This document shows positions 41,129-45,888 of a stretch of DNA of 45,888 bases, one piece after another. Under the pieces are notes generated by a model. It was not told where the DNA came from and searched no databases. It worked only from the letters and a program-made list of their open reading frames with translations. A program made the position numbers and the translations under genes. The DNA lies in contig DAOTWY010000076.1 in NCBI GenBank assembly GCA_034435635.1, forward strand, positions 1 through 45,888, written 5' to 3'. Each line of letters opens with the position of its first letter. Positions within the stretch are counted from its first letter, which is position 1. The stretch comes from DAOTWY01 sp003696565. GTDB taxonomy: Bacteria > Chloroflexota > Anaerolineae > Aggregatilineales > Phototrophicaceae.

Positions 41129-42954
41129 CCCAACACCCGATACACCCACTGAAGCATTAACTCATGATGTTCAATATCTTGTGCCATCGCACGGCTACCA
41201 TGCCCAGCATCAAACCAGTGGACATGAATATCCTTACCAGCTTGGCGCATTTTTTCCTCATAAACACGCATTTGACGGGCGGGGCAGCGTGTATCATTTG
41301 CCCCCTGAATCACCAAAACCGGCGCAGAGACGTTTTCTACATAGGTGATAGGTGATGCATTGCGGTGAATTTCCGGTAGTTCATCTGGGGAGCCGCCAAA
41401 TAAAGCTTTTTGATAACCACGCAAAGTCTCTGCCTGATCTTCATACATCAAAAACCAATCCGCAATCGCTACCACGGCGATGCCACCAGCCCATAACGCC
41501 GGGGTTTTTCCCAAGCATTGAAGTGTCAGGTAGCCGCCATAACTCGCCCCAGTCAAAATAACAGCATCCGGCTGAGCGATTCCATTTGCAACCGCCCAAT
41601 GATACGCCGCCGCCATGTCATCCACTTCACGATGCCCTAACATCCCATAGATCGCATGTTGAAAATCCCGCCCGAATGTAGTTGAACCACGATAATTAAC
41701 AGACATCCAAGCAAACCCATGATCAACCCACATCTGTGCAGAAGGAGAAAACGTCTCGGTCTGTACCGCAGTTGGTCCGCCGTGCATATGCATAATCATC
41801 GGGAATGGACCCTCACCATTTGGCACAGCCAGCCACGCCTGCGCCTTCACACCATCACTGGAGGAAAAATTGACTGAACGCCACTTAACACCAGAAGGAG
41901 CCTCCCCTGCTTTTAAGACATCATCCAAGATCGTACCCGTTTGGGCATTCATCGCCACCACTTTGGCGGGCTGTGTTGAATCCTGATAATTGATATAAAT
42001 CGTCTCATCATCATAAAAATAGCCCGCGCTATATACCCCTGCCAGATGCGCTAATATGTTCAACTGGCTGTTTTCCAAATCATACACATAAATTTGATAC
42101 ACCGCCTGGTTCAGCCCAAAGAGCAAAATCCGCTTGCCATCTGGTGACCATCCCCAAGCGTTAATGTCCCCCTGAATATCTGGCAAGGGGATGTCGATAC
42201 GGTCACCAGTCACTACATCCCAAACCAATGGACGATTAAACCCTGTTGCATCCGTCACAGCTAACAAGCGTGTATCACCTGGCAACGGGGCAAATGCCAC
42301 CGGTTGAATCGTTCCAGTTTCCTCCTGTAAAATTTTAATGTTCTGTTGTTGAGATTTATCCAGGAGATCAAACGCCATCAAGCAAGTATCTGTAGATTGG
42401 CTGCGTTCTGTGGTGGCAATCACGGCATAATCTCCGTCATAACTAAACATCGGACCAAATGATAACGCCTGGCTACGATATAGAACCTGCGCTTGCCCTA
42501 GTGTTCCATCTGGATTTTTAGGTAACATCAGCATATTAAAGCCGCTTTGATCTGCCACAGTATAGCCAAACCATTGCCCATTCAAGCTCTCACTAGCACT
42601 CAAAGACGCATACGGCGGCATATCCGGCGTGATGTCTTCACGGGGGGTATTGATATCACCGTCAAACGGTACACGAACATAATGCCCTATTTCATTGCCT
42701 TGTTGATCATCATGATAGATAATATAAGCACCATCCGGTGAGATGCCACCAAACACAACCCCAGCTGGCTTATCAGTGATTTGGCGCAACCTGCCGGTTT
42801 TTACATCCCAAGCGTAAAGCTGATATACACCGGATTGGTTAGAAACTGCCAAGCCGCGTTGTCGATTAAGCGGTGCAATCGACGTATATTGAACGGTTGG
42901 CGCACGAAAGCGTTTTTTCCAGGGTGCATCATGAGATAAATCAAGTGGGTTCAT
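41125..42954 (-). CDS. S9-family prolyl oligopeptidase-like peptidase
   Basis: 609 residues from the ATG at 42954 (GGAGAC six bases upstream). The N-terminal half (about 30-350) is a WD40-like beta-propeller with repeats such as GGISPDGAYIIYH and GWSPDGKRILLF. The C-terminal half (about 360-609) is an alpha/beta hydrolase with the catalytic triad Ser471 (GASYGGY), Asp554 (GANDTRC) and His585 (DAGHGSR). It has no signal peptide, so it likely cleaves short peptides in the cytoplasm. It is co-translated with the DUF429 gene. Confidence 0.92.
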   Translation of the reverse strand: MNPLDLSHDAPWKKRFRAPTVQYTSIAPLNRQRGLAVSNQSGVYQLYAWDVKTGRLRQITDKPAGVVFGGISPDGAYIIYHDDQQGNEIGHYVRVPFDGDINTPREDITPDMPPYASLSASESLNGQWFGYTVADQSGFNMLMLPKNPDGTLGQAQVLYRSQALSFGPMFSYDGDYAVIATTERSQSTDTCLMAFDLLDKSQQQNIKILQEETGTIQPVAFAPLPGDTRLLAVTDATGFNRPLVWDVVTGDRIDIPLPDIQGDINAWGWSPDGKRILLFGLNQAVYQIYVYDLENSQLNILAHLAGVYSAGYFYDDETIYINYQDSTQPAKVVAMNAQTGTILDDVLKAGEAPSGVKWRSVNFSSSDGVKAQAWLAVPNGEGPFPMIMHMHGGPTAVQTETFSPSAQMWVDHGFAWMSVNYRGSTTFGRDFQHAIYGMLGHREVDDMAAAYHWAVANGIAQPDAVILTGASYGGYLTLQCLGKTPALWAGGIAVVAIADWFLMYEDQAETLRGYQKALFGGSPDELPEIHRNASPITYVENVSAPVLVIQGANDTRCPARQMRVYEEKMRQAGKDIHVHWFDAGHGSRAMAQDIEHHELMLQWVYRVLG

Positions 42955-43052
42955 CAATTGGTCTCCATTGGAATAAATCATTTAAATTAATTTTAACTCA
43001 ATCCGCTATCAATACGGAATACAAAACCAACAAGGATCAAAAGGAGTTATAG

Positions 43053-45230
43053 GTGGAAGAGACAACCAACCAAAAGCAATTCGGCACATTAACCGGGGTA
43101 TTCCTCCCTACCCTATTAACTATTTTAGGCGCGGTGATGTATTTGCGCGTTGGTTGGGTGGTAGGCAACGCCGGGTTAATTGGCGCGTTTGCCATTATCT
43201 TACTGGCAAATTTAATTACATTTTCAACCGCGCTGTCGATCGCATCAGTTGCAACTAATATCCGTGTCCGGGCGGGGGGAGCGTTTTCTATCATTTCGCA
43301 ATCGCTTGGCTTGGAAGTCAGCGGGAGTGTAAGCGTCCCGTTTTACATCGCACAATCGATCTCTGTAGCGTTTTATATCTTAGCCTTTGCAGAAGGTTGG
43401 CAGGTGATCTTTCCACAGCATCCAACGTGGCTGATTGTGCTTGGAGCGTTTAGCGCAGCGTTTGTCATCGCTTATATCAGCGCAAGCCTGGCTTCTAAAA
43501 TTCATTATCTGATTTTAACAGCGCATATCATCGCGTTAGGCTCAGTATTTTTAGGGAGTTTTGCCATCGGCGGCAAAAGCGGCATGATCAACAAACCAGA
43601 AATGTGGGGAAGTTTTACAGATGGCAACTTCTGGGTAGTTTTTGCGGTCTTTTTCCCGGCAGTCACCGGCATTTTGGCAGGTGTGAATATGTCCGGCAAT
43701 CTTAAAGACCCGCGCAAGAGTATCCCAATTGGTACAATTAGTGCGGTTGTGTTGAGCATGGTAGTGTATTTACTGCTGGCATTTTGGTTTGCCTATGTGG
43801 CAACGCCGCAAGAAATGCTCAGTAATTTTACGCTCATGGTAGATAAAGCCTTATGGGGTCCGGCGGTGCTCATGGGATTGCTGGCAGCGACGTTTTCCGC
43901 CGCGCTGACATCACTAGTAGGCGCGCCACGTATTTTACAAGCGATCGCCGCCAATGGCATCATCCCCAAAGGCGATATGCTAGGCAAAATAGTACGCGGA
44001 GAACCACGCCCAGCGATGTTTGTTACAGGGGGCATCACCGCTATCACCTTAGTGATCGGTTTACTTTCCGGCGGGTTAAACGCCATCGCACCGTTTATGA
44101 CGATGTTCTTCCTCATCACTTATGCCACACTCAACGGCGTGGTGCTGCTGGAGCAATCCTTGGGGCTAATCAGCTTCCGCCCAACCTTCACCATACCGCG
44201 TTTTGTCCCATTGGTGGGGTTGGTGGGCTGTTTATTTGTCATGTTCTTAATTAACCCCATTTTCAGCGCGGCGGCATTGATCGTCATTGTAGCGTTATAT
44301 GCTTATCTTTCTCGGCGAACACTCCAAAACCCTTGGGGAGATGTCCGTAGTGGGTTGTTCGTCACACTGGCAGAATGGGCGGCTAAACGGGTTTCACGGA
44401 TGCCGGATACACAAGAACGCGCCTGGAAGCCCAACCTATTGATTCCCATCTCGCAAACAGAAACATTGATCGGTAGTTATCGCTTTTTACATGCCCTAAC
44501 ATATCCCCGTGGCTCAGTGCATGTGTTAGGCATTCACCCGCCAGAACAAGCGCATCGTGTGAAAGGTGCAGCAGACATTATCCAAGCGTTCCAACGCGAT
44601 AACATCTTTGCCCGTGCCACCATTTTAGAAGATGATGATTTTGTTCAAGGGTTGCGTTTAGCCATAGAAACCCTAAGCAGTGTGTTTTTTCGCCCTAATG
44701 CGTTATTTATCACGCTGGATTCCAGCATGGATGAAGAGCAACTCACCATGATTTTAAAACGCGCACAACATAAAAAAACCGGTGCTATACTATATGCGGC
44801 TCATCCTATCGCCCATACTGGACGCGAACAAACCATCAACGTGTGGATTCGTGACCAAAGCCCAGAATGGCAGGTTGGGCTGCGTTTAAGCCGATTGGAT
44901 TTGTCGTTACTCCTGGCATATCAGATTGCCCGTAATTGGAATGCAGATATCAATTTGATTACCGTTATTAGTGATCCAGATCAACGCGCCAACGGAGAAG
45001 CGTTCTTACAATCACTCATCACCCTGGGGCGGATGCCCAAAAACACCCATGCCATTGTAGAGGTCGGTAATTTTAATGATTATCTGACCTGTGCCCCGCG
45101 GGCGGATTTACACATCTTCGGAATTGATCGGCAACGGGTCTCTTTGGCATTCGTCCAGCGGATGGTGGAACAAACCCGTGCCTCATGTTTATTCGTGCAG
45201 GATTCCGGGCAAGAAAGTGCCCTCGCCTAA
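43053..45230 (+). CDS. Cation-chloride-cotransporter-like (APC superfamily) permease
   Basis: A 725-residue protein: about 12 membrane helices (1-430) and a soluble C-terminal domain (about 435-725). The first helix GVFLPTLLTILGAVMYLRVGWVVG and VRAGGAFSIISQSLGLEVSG resemble the bacterial cation-chloride (SLC12-like) branch of the APC superfamily. The C-terminal part has the usp-like fold of this branch. Such proteins move ions (K, Na, Cl) or amino acids. The start is GTG at 43053 with AAGGAG upstream. The tandem GNAT gene begins three bases after the stop, suggesting an operon. Confidence 0.85.
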   Translation: MEETTNQKQFGTLTGVFLPTLLTILGAVMYLRVGWVVGNAGLIGAFAIILLANLITFSTALSIASVATNIRVRAGGAFSIISQSLGLEVSGSVSVPFYIAQSISVAFYILAFAEGWQVIFPQHPTWLIVLGAFSAAFVIAYISASLASKIHYLILTAHIIALGSVFLGSFAIGGKSGMINKPEMWGSFTDGNFWVVFAVFFPAVTGILAGVNMSGNLKDPRKSIPIGTISAVVLSMVVYLLLAFWFAYVATPQEMLSNFTLMVDKALWGPAVLMGLLAATFSAALTSLVGAPRILQAIAANGIIPKGDMLGKIVRGEPRPAMFVTGGITAITLVIGLLSGGLNAIAPFMTMFFLITYATLNGVVLLEQSLGLISFRPTFTIPRFVPLVGLVGCLFVMFLINPIFSAAALIVIVALYAYLSRRTLQNPWGDVRSGLFVTLAEWAAKRVSRMPDTQERAWKPNLLIPISQTETLIGSYRFLHALTYPRGSVHVLGIHPPEQAHRVKGAADIIQAFQRDNIFARATILEDDDFVQGLRLAIETLSSVFFRPNALFITLDSSMDEEQLTMILKRAQHKKTGAILYAAHPIAHTGREQTINVWIRDQSPEWQVGLRLSRLDLSLLLAYQIARNWNADINLITVISDPDQRANGEAFLQSLITLGRMPKNTHAIVEVGNFNDYLTCAPRADLHIFGIDRQRVSLAFVQRMVEQTRASCLFVQDSGQESALA

Positions 45231-45233
45231 GCG

Positions 45234-45888
45234 ATGACAAAGCGATTTTCCATAGAAACATTCCCCTTCCACAGCGATTTAGCAGCAGTGCGGCGGGGAT
45301 TGGACGATTATGAAAACACCGTTTTTCAACGGCGGGCATATGTTGGGTTATCTGCATTGATTCTAAGTAATCAGGGGGATATTCAAGGTGGGGTTAGTGG
45401 GCGGATCGGTTGGGATTGGCTGCATATTGAAATGTTATGGGTCACAGAAGGGCTACGTTACAATGGGCATGGCGCACGGTTATTACAAACCATCGAAGCG
45501 GCTGCCCGTGCGCGCGGCATCCATAATGCTTACCTAACAACCACAAGTTTTCAAGCGTTTCCGTTTTATCAACAACAGGGCTATGACGTTATCGGCACTT
45601 TGGAAGATCGCCCCCCTGGGCACACATATTATTACCTTGCCAAATGCGGGTTAGATGCTCATATTCAATATTATCCGGTTACCATAAATGCGCCCATGGC
45701 ACATTTACAAGCATTACATCATGGTTTAAATGAATATAACGCCCGTCAAGGTATGCCAATAGAAGCACGACGACTCTCGGTCTTTATGAGAGATAGCCAA
45801 GATAAGCTAAGAGGCGGTTTGATCGGTTCGACCTATTGGGGATGGTTTGATCTGTATACGATGTGGATACAAGCAGATTTACGGCGGC
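45234..45888 (+). CDS. Tandem GNAT acetyltransferase (cut by window end)
   Basis: The ORF starts MTKRFSIETFPF at 45234 and stays open to the window end, giving 218 codons. Residues 1-145 form one GNAT domain with IGWDWLHIEMLWVTEGLRY, then NGHGARLLQTIEAAARARG (acetyl-CoA loop) and AYLTTTSFQAFPFYQQQGYDV. A second GNAT domain begins about residue 155 (HLQALHHGLNEYNARQG) and repeats the pattern at GGLIGSTYWGWFDLYTMWIQADLRR. The enzyme transfers acetyl groups to amines; the substrate is unknown. It is immediately downstream of the permease gene, so it is likely co-transcribed. The 3' end is outside the window. Confidence 0.85.
   Translation, partial: MTKRFSIETFPFHSDLAAVRRGLDDYENTVFQRRAYVGLSALILSNQGDIQGGVSGRIGWDWLHIEMLWVTEGLRYNGHGARLLQTIEAAARARGIHNAYLTTTSFQAFPFYQQQGYDVIGTLEDRPPGHTYYYLAKCGLDAHIQYYPVTINAPMAHLQALHHGLNEYNARQGMPIEARRLSVFMRDSQDKLRGGLIGSTYWGWFDLYTMWIQADLRR

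Overview
The window looks like chromosomal DNA of a free-living, surface-rich bacterium, most plausibly a member of the Chloroflexota (Anaerolineae or a neighbouring lineage). This is an inference from gene content: very large secreted proteins with C11 and PPC-type domains, a fasciclin/DUF4397 protein, SpoIIAA/STAS-like small proteins, DUF309, two GT39-type membrane proteins, and a cache-HAMP-GAF histidine kinase followed by single receiver-domain proteins. No rRNA, tRNA, CRISPR array or insertion sequence was found. Nearly all genes have clear AGGAGG-like ribosome binding sites, and several operons carry clean hairpin-plus-T-run terminators.

Layout. 1-4.2 kb: a TetR regulator, a DHA2-type MFS exporter and a GT39-like membrane glycosyltransferase, with repeated palindromes and an attenuator-like hairpin in front of the exporter. 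4.2-9.3 kb, minus strand: a BMP-family solute-binding protein, a large sensor kinase and three stand-alone receiver proteins. 9.5-15.1 kb: a beta-carbonic anhydrase, then a striking secreted set. It has a 41-residue peptide precursor and a 180-residue secreted protein that both end in exactly WEGGGGW, followed by a 1286-residue secreted C11 (clostripain-like) peptidase. 15.2-21.0 kb: two STAS-like proteins, a zinc-dependent phospholipase C-like protein, a CPBP membrane protease, a YjjX-type nucleotide phosphatase, a hypothetical protein, a tiny one-helix membrane protein, a fasciclin protein and a DNA alkylation repair methyltransferase.

21.1-31.2 kb: a phage-derived locus on the minus strand, in normal phage order. 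A prohead protease/HK97 capsid fusion (29464-31194) comes first, then a head-tail connector, a tail-completion-like protein, a baseplate/hub-like protein, a tail-associated protein and a holin-like protein. The capsid gene is separated from the rest by a plus-strand block: a hypothetical protein, an ECF sigma factor, a small protein, a pentapeptide-repeat protein and a second GT39-like protein. All genes are intact, but terminase, portal and tape measure are absent. This suggests a domesticated particle, such as a gene-transfer-agent-like system, or a selectively retained prophage remnant. The capsid gene has a long, GC-rich leader with mutually exclusive hairpins.

31.5-45.9 kb: a receiver-like/DUF309 protein, an aldehyde dehydrogenase, an orphan peptide-type ABC solute-binding protein, a small secreted phospholipase A2-like protein, FolC, a compact type II restriction-modification pair, an SDR with an altered active site, a DUF429 protein coupled to an S9 peptidase, a cation-chloride-cotransporter-like permease and the start of a tandem GNAT acetyltransferase cut by the window end.

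Most promising for new biology: (1) the shared WEGGGGW C-terminus next to a secreted C11 peptidase, and (2) the split capsid/tail locus with its structured leader.
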